Positions 31,501 through 42,118 of a stretch of DNA of 64,000 bases are shown in pieces; the first letter of the stretch is position 1, and the number at the start of each line of letters is the position of its first letter. Below the pieces are notes generated by a model. It was not told the origin of the DNA. It searched no databases and saw nothing but the letters and a program-made list of their open reading frames with translations. The stretch comes from Nilaparvata lugens (Eukaryota; Arthropoda; Insecta; Hemiptera; Delphacidae). The stretch lies in NCBI RefSeq assembly GCF_014356525.2, contig NC_052511.1:29690437-29754436 (forward strand). The letters run 5' to 3'. The position numbers and the translations under genes were made by a program.

Positions 31501-33692
31501 TTAAATGTTTAATTAAACAATTATGGAATGCTGGTCTTGATTGGGACGATTCAGTACCTCCCTCTATTGCGCTTCAATGGGAGACATGTCAGAAGGAGTT
31601 CCCTTTATTGTCCAATCTCTTCATACCACGTCATTTAGGAGTGATGAATGATTCGAAAATTACTGTCATTGGTTTCTGTGATGCATCGACTTTAGGTTAT
31701 GGTGGTGTGATCTACATAAAATCTCAAATGGATATGCAACCTGCAACTATCACATTGTTGTGCGCTAAATCAAAAGTCGCGCCATCTAAGACTTTATCCA
31801 TACCTAGGCTTGAATTATGCGCGGCGCTCTTGCTCGCTGAATTAATACAGGTTGTTGTCTCTGTTTTGAGCCTTCGTTGTCACGTGACTCGCGTTGTTGC
31901 ATTATCGGATTCAACTGTTGTCTTACATTGGATCAGGGGCTGTCCATCTAGATGGCAATCTTTCGTCGCTAATCGAGTTACGAAAATTCAAGACTGTCCT
32001 ATCAACGACTGGTTACACGTGGCAGGAAATTCAAACCCAGCTGATCCCATTTCGAGAGGTTTATCCCCTTCTGAAATAATTAATCATGATTTGTGGTGGT
32101 CTGGCCCCTCTTGGCTAATGTTAGAAGAGAGTGATTGGCCCGTCAAGGTCGATCTGGAACCTATAGAGTGTCTACCTGAGGTCAAGGTTCACTCAATTGT
32201 CACTGTAGTACAGTCGGAAAATTCATCTATTAATTCGATTCATCTTTTAATTGCTCGTTGTTCCAACTACCAACGTCTATTGCATATCATGGTGTTAATA
32301 TTGAAAGTACTTCGTCTATTGCCTAAACCTCATGGATTAGATTTCGATTTGGTGGAAAAACATTTGTGTAAAGTTGTACAAAAAATTCATTTTTCGAAAG
32401 AATTACTGGAATTGAAAGCTGGGAAAGAATGTACTTCTCATCTTCAACAACTGTCACCCTTTCTTGATCATGATATTATTCGTGTGGGTGGACGTTTACA
32501 AAATTCTGAGTTGAATTATGACAGCTGTCATCCGATTATATTACCGAAAAATGATCCATTGGTCACGCTTTTGATTGATTATTTTCATGAAAAGCACTGT
32601 CACGCTGGACCTCATTTATTGGCGTCTATTTTGAGACAAAAATATTGGATTTTATCAGCCCGTGTCCTTATAAGGAGTCATGTACGAAAATGTAACAAGT
32701 GTTTTCACTATCGTCCCACTCTTACACCGCCGAAAATGGGCAATCTGCCAGCCTGTAGAACTCTGTCGTCTAAACCATTCGTCCAATGTGGAGTTGATTA
32801 TGGTGGACCCATTCGAATCACCATGGCCAGGCGTCGGAATCCTTTCATATTTAAATCGTACATTTGTCTTTTTGTCTGTATGGCAACTAAAGCCGTTCAC
32901 ATTGAATTAGTTTCGGACTTATCGACCCAAATGTTCTTATCAGCTTTTCGCCGTTTCCTTGCTCGACGAGGTCCTTGTAAGGTCATGTATTCCGATAATG
33001 GTACCAACTTCGTCGGCGCCTATGATGAGCTAATAAAATTGTCACGGACGCTGAACTCCAAGGAATATCAAAACCTGCTCCAGAATGAACTTGCTGATCA
33101 TAGCATTGAGTGGAATTTCATCCCGCCAGGTTCACCTCACTTCGGCGGTCTTTGGGAGGCGAATATAAAATCAGTAAAGTCACACCTGTTTCGAGTTATT
33201 GGTAACCAGTTGTTGACTTACGAAGAATTGAACACTGTCTTAGTTCAAATTGAGGCTGTACTTAACTCACGCCCGTTATGTCAAATGAGCGCGGATCCGA
33301 GTGAACCCCTCGCCCTCACACCGGCACATTTTCTCACTTTGACACCTCTTAAGTACCTTCCTATGTTAAATGTGGAAGATCGTCCAATGAATCGCTTGGA
33401 TCGGTTTGAATTAGTCAATCAAATGGTTCAGTCTTTCTGGAGTCGTTGGCGCAAAGAATACTTACATGAATTACAAACCCGTGTGAAATGGTGTAAGGAT
33501 TCCACCCCTCTCACGGTTGGTACAATCGTCCTAGTGGATCAACCAAATGTCGCACCGTTGAAATGGCCTCTGGGGGTGATTGAGGAAGTATTTCCCGGTG
33601 CTGACGGTGTCGTTCGAGTGGCTATGGTGCGGTGCGCCAATGGTCGCTTCAAAAGGCCAGCTACAAAGTTGTATCCGTTGCCTACTCAATAA
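28569..33692 (+). CDS. BEL-1 Gag-Pol polyprotein, 1707 aa, intact
   Basis: One ORF encodes all Pao proteins. In order: a DUF1759 Gag region (IEIPVFDGDQSKWAVFYEM, about residue 125); zinc knuckles (CLKCSMTNHKLINC at 333, CCLKCFLPAHRSKDC near 363); an A17-type protease (VLVDSASQSHFIT, D455); reverse transcriptase (TADIKQMYRQI near 785, MFMDDL with DD at 865-866); RNase H-like motifs (GFCDASTLGYGG near 1035, LSDSTVVLHWI near 1112); the integrase HHCC finger (HEKHCHAGPHLL with KCNKC near 1340-1380); the integrase core with D1410 (GVDYGGP), D1476 (SDNGTNF) and E1530 (GGLWEAN); and a DUF5641 tail. No env. The protein assembles and copies the element through RNA. All catalytic residues I can check are present. 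Confidence 0.95.
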   Translation: MSEKKLKLKRAKLEQYFYRIQRTFDLSKKALKEEASAKQFLILYSSTLKTVQDYEAVEMEIQELEMEKDPEFVPKFSSSHMEMFEHMEAIASELKKRSQVVPSVSTPAQPVSSNKDSSNILPKIEIPVFDGDQSKWAVFYEMFKCMIHDNKSIPNQQKVQYLVSKLSGEAANISRHLPPIANNYEIIWDALIKRFNDPRSLSNVYLKQIFEFNCLKSESRAGLVSIVDQFCGSITALKRLRGEDVSDAIFLFQALKILDPVSRKAFEASVHTKDDPTYTDFVSFIERQIKSLPHDESSKQCKPVVKPIPKFKVLVVQSNSQVTKSPVKISECLKCSMTNHKLINCRLFRQLSPWDRFRFVKEKGCCLKCFLPAHRSKDCTSSNCEECSQKHNSLLHFGNASNSSSNSDAKKVENNTITCCSIDSKSAPYSVLLSTAQVEVPDKRGRLHKIRVLVDSASQSHFITRKLCRKLQLSISPFQLIVNGFGGNSQSVFGRTFVTLQSRLDSSVKFSIEPLVVEKIMEQLPTSKIDNSKLSNLFGLRLADESYHIPSEIDAIIGAELVPHIFRNGRVEIDSNYLMALESVFGYILMGRAPILTQSSENSTCLITCLTSPLDKLVRKFWEVESVPDVGKQLTADELECEKNFASSVRRENSGRFVVSLSFSKSPDCLGDSYAMSERRLISLEKRLARDPNMRLVYHDVLLDYLKQGHMELIKNQSDKSGYFIPHHAVIKTQSQSTPLRIVFDAGAKTTTGVSLNDILHISPKLQTDIFVLLVNFRLFSIAVTADIKQMYRQILVDESCRKFQRLLWRFSSNDPIQIFELKTVVFGLSESPFLALRTVHQLVQEEGENFPDAKARIPSDMFMDDLVTSVSSLGEANRLCSQAKELFERGGFELTKWSSNSPELMNDFSEDEKSTLSKDFEMGNLLAVLGLKWQPGSDSFCFSVNPNQSVPTKRHILSVVARIFDPLGLLSPLTLFLKCLIKQLWNAGLDWDDSVPPSIALQWETCQKEFPLLSNLFIPRHLGVMNDSKITVIGFCDASTLGYGGVIYIKSQMDMQPATITLLCAKSKVAPSKTLSIPRLELCAALLLAELIQVVVSVLSLRCHVTRVVALSDSTVVLHWIRGCPSRWQSFVANRVTKIQDCPINDWLHVAGNSNPADPISRGLSPSEIINHDLWWSGPSWLMLEESDWPVKVDLEPIECLPEVKVHSIVTVVQSENSSINSIHLLIARCSNYQRLLHIMVLILKVLRLLPKPHGLDFDLVEKHLCKVVQKIHFSKELLELKAGKECTSHLQQLSPFLDHDIIRVGGRLQNSELNYDSCHPIILPKNDPLVTLLIDYFHEKHCHAGPHLLASILRQKYWILSARVLIRSHVRKCNKCFHYRPTLTPPKMGNLPACRTLSSKPFVQCGVDYGGPIRITMARRRNPFIFKSYICLFVCMATKAVHIELVSDLSTQMFLSAFRRFLARRGPCKVMYSDNGTNFVGAYDELIKLSRTLNSKEYQNLLQNELADHSIEWNFIPPGSPHFGGLWEANIKSVKSHLFRVIGNQLLTYEELNTVLVQIEAVLNSRPLCQMSADPSEPLALTPAHFLTLTPLKYLPMLNVEDRPMNRLDRFELVNQMVQSFWSRWRKEYLHELQTRVKWCKDSTPLTVGTIVLVDQPNVAPLKWPLGVIEEVFPGADGVVRVAMVRCANGRFKRPATKLYPLPTQ

Positions 33693-33821
33693 TTTTCCTT
33701 TTGCATTTTTTGTTTTATTCTCGTTTTGTTTTATTTTTATTTCTTTCGTCGTTTATTCATTGTTTTTTCGTTTCTTTATTCTCTAGCCTTGTCTGAAAAT
33801 AGCTTTTCAGCCGGGGGGGGA
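33693..33821 (+). other. BEL-1 3' leader with polypurine tract
   Basis: A T-rich stretch after the stop codon ends in GCCGGGGGGGGA (33810-33821) immediately before the LTR, the expected position and composition of a polypurine tract that primes plus-strand synthesis. Confidence 0.75.
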
Positions 33822-34515
33822 TGTTGGAGCCAGCTCTAGTTTTCATTTTTCGTTTTTGAATTGGACGCGCGCTCCTCGTTCAGTTCGTATTTCTTTCACT
33901 TGAGTGCGTCGCGCTCACTAGCCGGTAGGCTGTTTCTTTCAGTTCAGTCTCGCTTTGTAATAGCTTGCCTCGAGTCGGGAATTGATATTATTCGTCGATC
34001 ATTCCAGAAGAAAATCGTTCTTCAAATTATTATTTTTTCGTTAATGTTAAATCGTACACCATAAACCTACGTTTGGAAGAGTGTTTGCCAAACTTCCTTT
34101 AGTTGAAAGTTTTAAACTATTATTTTTCGATTGGAAAGTTCACCGATCTATAGTCTTTAAAGACATTGTAAATATCTCGTCAGAAATATATGTGCAACGT
34201 TATATGATGGAAGCCGAATTTACCAACAGTAGATGACAATTAAGCTTGCCTTTTCACCATCCTTGATTCATCTCCTACCTCGGGGACACCTGAATACCTT
34301 ACCTGGGAGTTGTAAGCTCAATAATATAAATATTACATTAGGTACTCTGCAGATTTTCGGTGAGTTGTTCTTTTATATATTCATTGCATGTACTTGTTTC
34401 TGTAGAGATATCACTTGTTTCTTTTCTATTCAATACAGTCCACTTTACATCAAAATTATTGATTACCAATTTAAAATCAATATAAATTTCGTAAAGTTGA
34501 ACCTTAGAGTTTACA
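33822..34515 (+). repeat. BEL-1 3' LTR, complete (694 bp)
   Basis: Begins TGTTGGAGCCAGCTCTAG and ends TTAGAGTTTACA, so it has the canonical TG...CA ends. Confidence 0.9.
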
Positions 34516-34700
34516 ACAATAATTCAATATTGGTATTTATCCAATCATTATTTTTTCAGAAGTTATTTCATTTGAATTAGAAAATATTTATAAGCTCCTA
34601 TCAATTTATCATTTATTTCTGTTTTCAGAAGTTATTTCATTCGAATTAGAAAATATTTATAAGCTCCTATCAATTTATCATTCTTAACAATGAATTCTTC
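34516..34700. repeat. 69-bp tandem repeat, two units
   Basis: CAGAAGTTATTTCATTTGAA at 34557 recurs at 34626 with one substitution in the first 20 bases and continues in register through TATCAATTTATCATT. Confidence 0.8.
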
Positions 34701-34779
34701 AAAACATGAATTTAATCAAATAAAAAATTGTCCATACTTCTGTATTCATGTTTCCATGTTTTCCACTTGTGATGGATAG

Positions 34780-35090
34780 CCAAAATATTGTGGAGAGAGC
34801 TGCACGGCGAATTGTAATCGAGGGCTCTGATTGGCTGAAAAGTTCAGCGTTCGGAGTGTGGTGAGGCGAGCAGTTAGAACAGAGGCAAGCGGCACGGCGA
34901 ATGGTTCGGAGTACGGTACAGCGAATGATTAACAGCTGATTTTTAACATTATGAAACATATGCTCATGTTCGTTGAAAGGCAAGATGTTCGGAGGAATGC
35001 ACGGTTTGCTGCGCGGTTCGAGGTTCGGTTCGGCATGTGTGGACGCACCTTTAGGTGTTACAGGACATTTATACAGATCACAGGCCAAAG
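34780..35090. other. GC-richer stretch with CGAAC/GTTCGG motifs
   Basis: Repeated GTTCGG, CACGGCGAAT and GGTGCG motifs, ending TGTGTGGACGCACC at 35037. It may be the end of a DNA transposon; no ORF supports a class. Confidence 0.3.
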
Positions 35091-35103
35091 CAACATAATA
35101 ATC

Positions 35104-35215
35104 TATCTTCTTCTTCTTCTCCTTTTTCTTCTTCTTCTTCTTTCTCTTCTTCTTCTTCTTTTTCTTCTTCTTCTTCTTCTTCTTCTTCTTTCTCTTCTTC
35201 TTCTTCTTCTACCTT
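35104..35215. repeat. (TTC)n microsatellite
   Basis: About 110 bp of TTC/CTT units with TTT and TCT interruptions. The ORFs reading Leu-Leu or Ser-Ser through it are spurious. Confidence 0.95.
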
Positions 35216-35239
35216 ACTACCTATATCTAAAAGGCTAAG

Positions 35240-35660
35240 CCCCGACAAACTGAAATCACACCACAGCCCAAACTACTAAGCCTAAAAACTTGAAATTTTG
35301 CACAATTGTTTATTGTAGCCTCAAAAATGCACTACAAAAGGATTTTCAGAAATCTGCCCCCCTCCTGAGGGAGCTGGGCCCCCAAAATTTTCACTTTTTA
35401 ACCGTTCATTGCACAGCAAAGTCATGAGGAACTTTTTCGTTCAGGTACGAAAAAAATCAGATCTATGCAGAAAAAATCAGGAGCACAGGGGGGTTCAGGA
35501 GAGGGCACTTTTCGAAAATTTTGATGTAAAATCACACAACAGCTCAAACTAATTGGCCTACAGACTTAAAACTTTGCACAAATATTCTTCAAACATGCTA
35601 GATGCGCACTAAGAACGGATTTTGAGATATTTTGCCTCTAAGGATTTCAAAGGAGGAGAA
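35240..35660. repeat. diverged ~280-bp direct repeat
   Basis: AAATCACACCACAGCCCAAA at about 35253 recurs as AAATCACACAACAGCTCAAA at about 35528, followed in both by CCTA-A-ACTT, TTTTGCACAA and a GGATTTT(C/G)AGA block. A tandem array of two units is likely. Confidence 0.55.
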
Positions 35661-35904
35661 AGGATCCTATTAAGTAAGCTTATGGTAAGGTGAACTCCAT
35701 ATGGAACTGAGATAATTGACACATGATATTCTAACATATGTTGTAATCATTGGAAAACTTAAAACTATTTCATCAATTAGCTGATCGAATTGATTTCACA
35801 TTGATTGAGAGCGTGAGCTTATTTTTTAAAAAAATTTGTTCTAATCATTAATAATTGTGTGCTGAATACCTCAATAAAGAATTATTGAATTGGATTGAAT
35901 TGAA
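35661..35904 (+). mobile_element. probable LINE 3' tail
   Basis: Ends AATAAAGAATTATTGAATTG followed by repeated GATTGAATTGAATT units, as in CR1/Jockey-type LINE tails. No ORF. Confidence 0.4.
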
Positions 35905-37427
35905 TTGTATGCTTGGCCAGTTCGGTTTGCGCCTTCTATCAGCTGTATATGGAGTCTCATACACTCTGATTAGAACAGAGCACAAAAGTTTTCTTTGGTT
36001 TGGAGTTTTTTGATAATTTTTTTTCAAATTCAAATTTTATTGCCATCAAAAATCACATTGAAAACTTTCTTAATAGACAACAAGATTACAGAAACAAAAT
36101 GTCAAACATATACCTACATTTATTTGTAGCATGGCCAGAAAAAGACAAACTTGAGTACTAGCCATGAGTTTATTAAAAATAACTTTATATATATATTTTT
36201 CGTTAATATTTTGTGAATAAAAATTATGAGTTGATGAGAGATGCGAGTAATTCCTTATATTTGATCCGAATGGTTATTCATAATACAGTAGTCGGGGTCA
36301 CTGCAATCAAAAATTTTTTATTCTGTACGGTAGCTAATAAATTTCATACGTATTGATTGTCCATAATGTTTCCAGTGTCCATTATGGAAGTAATTGAACT
36401 ACTCAAAATTAATGTCCCTCATAGATTTATAGTATTCCTGGTGATTGAGCCTGTCTTTTTCAGCGTTGTCTATTAATAATAAAGCTTAATTTACAACTAG
36501 CTTACCCAGCGAACTTCGTACCGCCAATGTATCTCATGTAACACTTGACTTTATTTGGTGAATCATGAAATTTATCTGACAATCAAAATGTTCATTTACA
36601 TCTCAATACGGACTTCCTATGTGCTTAGTCATGCAGCATTCATTATTCCGAAAACATATTATTCTTCTCAATCAATGGTAGTAATATCTATCAGTAAAGT
36701 TTTCAATTAAAAAAAAGGTTATATCAGTATTTCAAAGAAAAATATTCAATGTTTTCATAGCTGTAGATTGTCGATATATGGTCCAGGAAATATGCGATGT
36801 ACGATGAATCACACAGAATTCCATATCCTTTCCATTTTAGGATTAATATAAGCTAAGCTGAATTCAAAAAATTGTAAATTATTCTTTCATTCTTCAGTAA
36901 TTAATGAATGCAATACGAATACTATACATATATACTATACAATTTATACTCTCTTTCATTAGGTGAATATTTTTTTTCAACATTTTCCAGTTTCTCAATG
37001 ATAGGGGAGAGATAATTATTTGTATAGGTCTTCTAAGGAACCATTATCAACAGCTGGTACCAATCAACTACACTTTAACTCCAAACTACCGTTTTAATAC
37101 CAGTACACAATAATTTATCACAGGGTGATATGTTTATTACAGCTGGTAACCTTAGATGCTAAATCATATCATCACAATATGATCTTGAATCATGATCATC
37201 TTTTCGTTCTTCAGTAGCCGCTCGGCCGAAAATTTCGAAAACATATGTCTGTAAAATGGATTAATAAATAATTATTATTAGCCTCCCTATAAAAATTTCT
37301 GTTCAGAAACCATCCCCAATATTCACACAACATATTCCCAAAGTTTCATGCCGTTATGTCAAGTAGTTTTCAAGTCTACAGGGAACAAACAAACACACAA
37401 ACAGACATTCATTTTTTATAAATAGAT
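35905..37427 (+). repeat. ~1.5-kb interspersed repeat, copy 2
   Basis: Same orientation and order as 26007-27530, clearly diverged (many substitutions and indels). Ends ACAGACATTCATTTTTTATA then AATAGAT. It lies just downstream of BEL-1, so the two copies bracket the retrotransposon. Confidence 0.65.
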
Positions 37428-37624
37428 TTCCATTTGGCTCAAACAAAAGCCTCTCTGAATGAAGGTAGAATGATAAGGATTCAGTTCTGTTGTTTTAACA
37501 TTTTTCAAATCACTTTCAAAAAGTTCATGTAGTACCTACTATTGTGTTTGAGACACTTCTGGCGCTATCATAGTTTCACCACTATTCTGTTCCACAGTCC
37601 TATCTCTTGCAGTCGTTAACTATA

Positions 37625-37863
37625 TCTATAATAATTATATAAAGTAAAAAGCTCGCTTATGCACGTACGGGATAGGAAAATTATGTTTGACGCATCATCA
37701 CGTCTGAACTACTGGACTAATTAACTTGAAATTTTGCTTATAGATTCTTAATTAACCAAGGATGGTTATAGGCCTATTCTTAATTCTTCAAAATTTCATT
37801 ACGTCAAGTTTTCATTTTGTCAAGTTTTAAAATAGATCCTTGCGAAGCACGGGTTCTTGCTAG
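37625..37863 (+). mobile_element. non-autonomous Helitron-like element (239 bp)
   Basis: Starts TCTATAATAATTATATAAAG after an A, and ends CCTTGCGAAGCACGGGTTCT then TGCTAG before a T. The CCxTGCGAAGCACGGG stem-loop a few bp before a terminal CTAG and insertion between A and T are Helitron hallmarks. No Rep/Hel coding. Confidence 0.65.
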
Positions 37864-38745
37864 TATATTATAATAATGAAAAGTGGTTGACAATTCAAAT
37901 TTGTGTTTTCATCAATCAGAAAGTATTTACTAAGCTTAGTTTATCATGAATGCCAATAGATTACACGAGCCTACAGTTGAACAATAATATTCAACATTCT
38001 ACAATAACATCTATATTTACAACCAGAATAGATAATACTTCGAAATTCATCAGTCCTTCAATGTTCAATGTTACGAAAAGGAATACTAAGAAAACAAAAA
38101 TGTATTAGTTTGTTCAACATCCTACAATTTATAATAGACACGCCCTCATTGACAATTACTTGTGAATAGCTCCTCGAATATAACAATGTTTTGAAATACT
38201 ATTGTTCACATAGACTTCAGCAACACTGAACTTATCTGCCTGAAGGGTGTTGACAGTTGTTCGTGCGTCAAACAGGTAGGAATCGACTACTGTATCTACA
38301 AATTGACACCCTGGCTCACTAGAGCAACTGTTCAAAGGTAGTTTTCAAAGAATAGCTGTGATGAAAGGCAATTCATTCTTTTTAAACAAAGACAGCTTAT
38401 TTGTCTGTTGCAGTTGAGAGCGGATTGGCACGTACATACATATTGTACAACATACAATATGATGTTCAATATGAAGCTTAAATTCTGTATTAGGTGAATA
38501 AAACAATTTTTCTAGACTCAGTATAAGAAGCAGAAGGTGATATAATTAAACAAAATTAAATACCCAAATTCCATGTCTTAAATATTTTTGTTGGAGAAGA
38601 TTACTAATTGGCTGAAACGAATGTCAGCCATGGCATGTGGTGTCATTGTTACAACTTCTACCCCACTTTGCAAGTTCGCAGCTAACTTTTGTAGTCGAAA
38701 TATGCATAGGCTACTAGCATAGTCACTGGTTCATACAGATAGAAA
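37864..38745. other. non-coding stretch, nothing recognised
   Basis: AT-rich, with no ORF above 60 codons and no repeat match that I noticed within the window. Confidence 0.5.
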
Positions 38746-39520
38746 AAAGATAAATTCTTTTAACTAGAAAATGAATTTTGATGAATTCTCATTTTTCATC
38801 AACAATATACTCCGATTTTTACCATTTAAATTTATAATTCAAAATTCCTTTGGGCGTAATTTTGTGCTCTACATTTGAGACAGGTAGAGCACTCTTTCTC
38901 ATATAGATTTTCAAGTACACCTGATAACAATGCTCCTTGTATTTTGGAAAATACCTTATCTTAGCTTCAATCATCACCAGCAACTTCATAATCTTGTCAT
39001 AACATTAAGATTTGGCAACATGATATAAGTTCATTAGATCATGTTCTATAAGAATGAACCGTTAGATGCACGGAGAGGCGTGCATATAAGGACACCTCAA
39101 GGATCAAAATTTCAAACACACTACTTTTGACACAATGATCGGATCTCATCGTACTACAGCTCATTCTTCTCGGCTTGCCAAGGAGGTTCAAAATCATGCA
39201 TCATGAGTGAAATTTGATCGAAAAATAGAAAATTCATCCTTGAGTTTAACCAGTACCTAGTTCAATTCACAAAAAATTACCAATTTCCATATTCAAAGCT
39301 GCATACCGTATCTTGTGAAATACTCAGGATAAAATTTCAAAACCTAGTGAGGATGTGTAAAAGTATATCCTCTTCCCACTACAATGGAAAATACTTTTGA
39401 TTTCAGTACCATTAGAAAGTTACAGCCAATTTTTAAAATGGCGATTTTATTTTTTCATTTTTTTCGCGATTTCTCTGTTAATCAAGAGTCTGTAAAATTC
39501 ATTTTGAATCACTGTTTCCT
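38746..39520 (+). repeat. diverged direct repeat, copy 1 (holds the empty BEL-2 site)
   Basis: Similar, in the same orientation, to 40270-40724 plus 48113-48270: GGCGTAATTTTGTGCT, CACCTCAAGGATC(A/G)AAATTTCA, TACCATTAGAAAGTTACA and TTAATCAAGAGTCT all recur in order. Unknown class; non-coding. Confidence 0.65.
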
Positions 39521-39708
39521 GGACTGTTGATAGTAGGGAAAGTATTTTTGATTTCATGATTTTTTCAACAATCTAATCTTACACTAGGATCATATTCTCC
39601 CATGAATCGTTTTCAGCAACTAAAAGAGGAGATTCTGTTCTAAAATTCAAGATCAAGTATTTTTCTATAATTTATCTGAATATAGAAATTGGCCATTTCT
39701 ACTGCAGA

Positions 39709-40146
39709 ATGAACCAGACATTTTTGGTACCTATATTTGGGCAATTCTGTATCTTACACAAGGAAATCTTGCATGAAAAAATTGGACTTCTTTTATGTAT
39801 CCAAATTGAGAATTCAGATCTACAATATAAAATGATTCAAGCACACCACCTTTTGATGTCTATAGTGACTGAGCTATAGTAGTTTTTTTAAACACCACTT
39901 GTTAAGTAGGGAGGGGGGGGATCGGGCAATCTGCGCCTGTCACCACCTTCTAACATAGATTTGATTCACGTTATAACATTGTATTAGTCCAGTCAATTTA
40001 AACATGAAAAAGAGGCGATATTTTTTATTCATTGTAGTTTTGATTTGTTAGGGTTTGTATGCATAAGAGAAGCCCAGAACCAATTTTTGCATGCAAAATC
40101 TCCTTGTACAGAGTGGCCCAAATAACTAATATGTCTGGTTCATTTT
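39709..40146. repeat. inverted repeat with ~75-bp arms
   Basis: AATGAACCAGACAT at 39709 and ATGTCTGGTTCATT near 40133 are inverted, as are ACAAGGAAATCTTGCATG and TGCATGCAAAATCTCCTTGT. The loop of about 280 bp contains a G-run near 39905. It could be a MITE. Confidence 0.55.
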
Positions 40147-40269
40147 CCAGTTCTGAGCTATTATCATCAAATCCAGTCATTGGACAAAAAAATCCTCTCT
40201 CTCCTTTTTTACTGTATATAAAATTCAGAATAAAATGAAATCATTCGGACCTCTCTAACTTCAATGAGT

Positions 40270-40724
40270 TCTATCCTAAAGTTTTTCCAAAACAAGTGGA
40301 ATTTCATGGAAAAATCAATTTCGATAAATTTTATAGTATTTAATCAACAATATCTTCCGATTGTCACAATTCAAAAATGTATAATTCAACATCCTACTAG
40401 GCGTAATTTTGTGCTTCACAATCTGAGAACAGGTAGAACGATGCTCTATCTGAAAGATTTTCAGGACACCTCAAGGATCGAAATTTCATTCATAACATTT
40501 GATAAAATGCTCAGATCTTCTCATACGCTCTTTCTTTTCGGCTTGTCAAGGCAGTTGGAAATCATATATCATGAGTCAAGTTCGTAAGAGAAATGGGAAA
40601 TTTTTTGTTGAGTGTACACTGTACCTCAACCCATATTCCATACACAAAATAATGACAATTTATTCATTCAATGCTGCATATCTTATGAAATAAATCAGAT
40701 ATAAAATCAAAATCTAGTCAAGTG
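40270..40724 (+). repeat. diverged direct repeat, copy 2, 5' part
   Basis: Left part of the repeat copy split by BEL-2. It ends AATCTAGTCAAG, whose last five bases are the target duplication. The 107-codon ORF here is not credible. Confidence 0.65.
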
Positions 40725-41436
40725 ATAGATATGCGCCTGATATCTATCAAAATAACTTTTCTGGTAGCAAAATTAATAGAGGACCAGGTAGGCTGAGTCC
40801 TGAATACAACTCGTCCTACCAAAACAATAGGTAATGCGAATAATTGCAAAATCAAGTAGTGAATAATTGTTATTTTTATTGTTGAATTAATTGTGATGTA
40901 AGTTTCAAAATACATAAGTTGAATGTGATGCCAATTGTAAAGACTTTCAATTGTGAAGAAACAAATTCAAAAATATAAATGATTTTGTATTCAAAATTTT
41001 GAATATTATTCATGTCCTGAAATGACAAACTCTTTGATTGCCTTTGTAGGCACAGCTCATAAGTAAGATAAATCTATATAAGTAAATGAACAATAGCAGT
41101 ATGAATGATAATGAATGAATGAAAATAGACAGATGAATGAATAAGAATGGATGATATTACAAATTTATGATGAATATACAATTACTCAACCTGAGTATCT
41201 TGAGGATGTCGAAAGCTGTCGAAGATTGTAGGCATTTGTAAGAAATGCTCCGGCAATGGAAATCATCATCACCATACCGGCCAGAGAGTGGGAGGGTATA
41301 TGTAACCCCAAAGTGGAATGCTAAATTGCACAGTCGACCAAGTGAGTGGGAGGGTATACTAAATCTGCCAAACGTTGGCTATACTGGCAACACGCTAAGT
41401 TCAAAGATCAAGGATGATGCAAATTGAGTTTTAACA
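40725..41436 (-). repeat. BEL-2 3' LTR (712 bp, internally deleted)
   Basis: Matches the two ends of the LTR at 46552-48112 but jumps from GGGAGGGTATA (near 41358) straight to CTAAATCTGCC. Just upstream on the minus strand is AAAACGGGGCCCAGTCTA, a plausible polypurine tract. Confidence 0.8.
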
Positions 41437-41513
41437 TAGACTGGGCCCCGTTTTGCAATTAGAAGAATTGTAAAACAAAGAAGAAAGAAAAAAATATGTT
41501 AAAGAGATTTGCA

Positions 41514-42118
41514 TCATTCGCTATCATCTAATGGCAAAGGTGCAACACTAGCAATAGAACGTTTGAAAACACCAGAATCAGTTAGAACCTGGATGACTCT
41601 AACCTTGTCATCGGAGCCAGGGAAAACCTCTGTAATACGTCCTAGCTTCCAGAGTGTTGGTGGTGTCCCAGGATCCTTCAATAGCACAAGAGTGCCAACT
41701 TGAAGATTGGGTGATGAAGAAGACCATTTATGTCTTTTCTGAAGAGTAACTAAATATTCTTCAGACCATTGTTGCCAAAATTTCTTTGTGACTTCAGCAA
41801 GTCTATTCCAACGTGCAAGAAAATTCACATGTTTGAATTTCTGCTTATGAGAAGGCAAAGCATTGAGTGGGCGCGCAATGAGAAAATGCCCAGGTGACAA
41901 AAATTGAAGATCAAGAGGGTCCTCAGACAATGGAACAATAGGTGAAGATTCAAAATAGCTTCAACTTGTGCAGAAAGAGTACACATTTCTTCAAAATTCC
42001 AAATATGTTTGAAAGCAATAATTTTATATATACCCTTGAAATTTCTTATTCCTCTCTCCCACAGACCACCATGATGAGGAGCTCTTGGGGGAATGAAATT
42101 CCATTGAATTAATTTCAA
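41514..42118 (-). pseudogene. BEL-2 integrase end and DUF5641 domain
   Basis: Frame 42118-41825 carries LIQWNFIPPRAPHHGGLWER, which contains the integrase catalytic glutamate region of Pao elements. Frame 41930-41514 continues with SPGHFLIARPLNALP and the DUF5641 segment (KKFWQQWSEEYLVTLQKR, then WKLGRITEVFPGSDDKVRV). A frameshift separates the frames. The integrase zinc finger and the first two catalytic aspartates are missing because the upstream part was replaced by LTR sequence. Confidence 0.8.

Larger units (their letters stand above)
27531..34515 (+). mobile_element. BEL/Pao LTR retrotransposon BEL-1, nearly complete (left arm)
   Basis: The two LTRs (27531-28210 and 33822-34515) differ at only about two substitutions and two 1-nt indels, and the single ORF between them is uninterrupted. 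The 5' LTR lacks its first 14 bp (the TGTTGGAGCCAGCT found at 33822), replaced by the AT-rich tail of the preceding repeat, so no target duplication can be read. The insertion is evolutionarily recent. Confidence 0.9.

Noticed and set aside
33693..33821. Envelope gene after BEL-1 pol
   Set aside because: Only about 130 bp separates the stop codon from the 3' LTR; no third ORF exists.
34951..35279. Leucine-rich and serine-rich ORFs
   Set aside because: They are read-through of the TTC microsatellite.
40264..40587. 107-codon ORF in the direct repeat
   Set aside because: The paralogous copy at 38746-39520 does not keep the frame.
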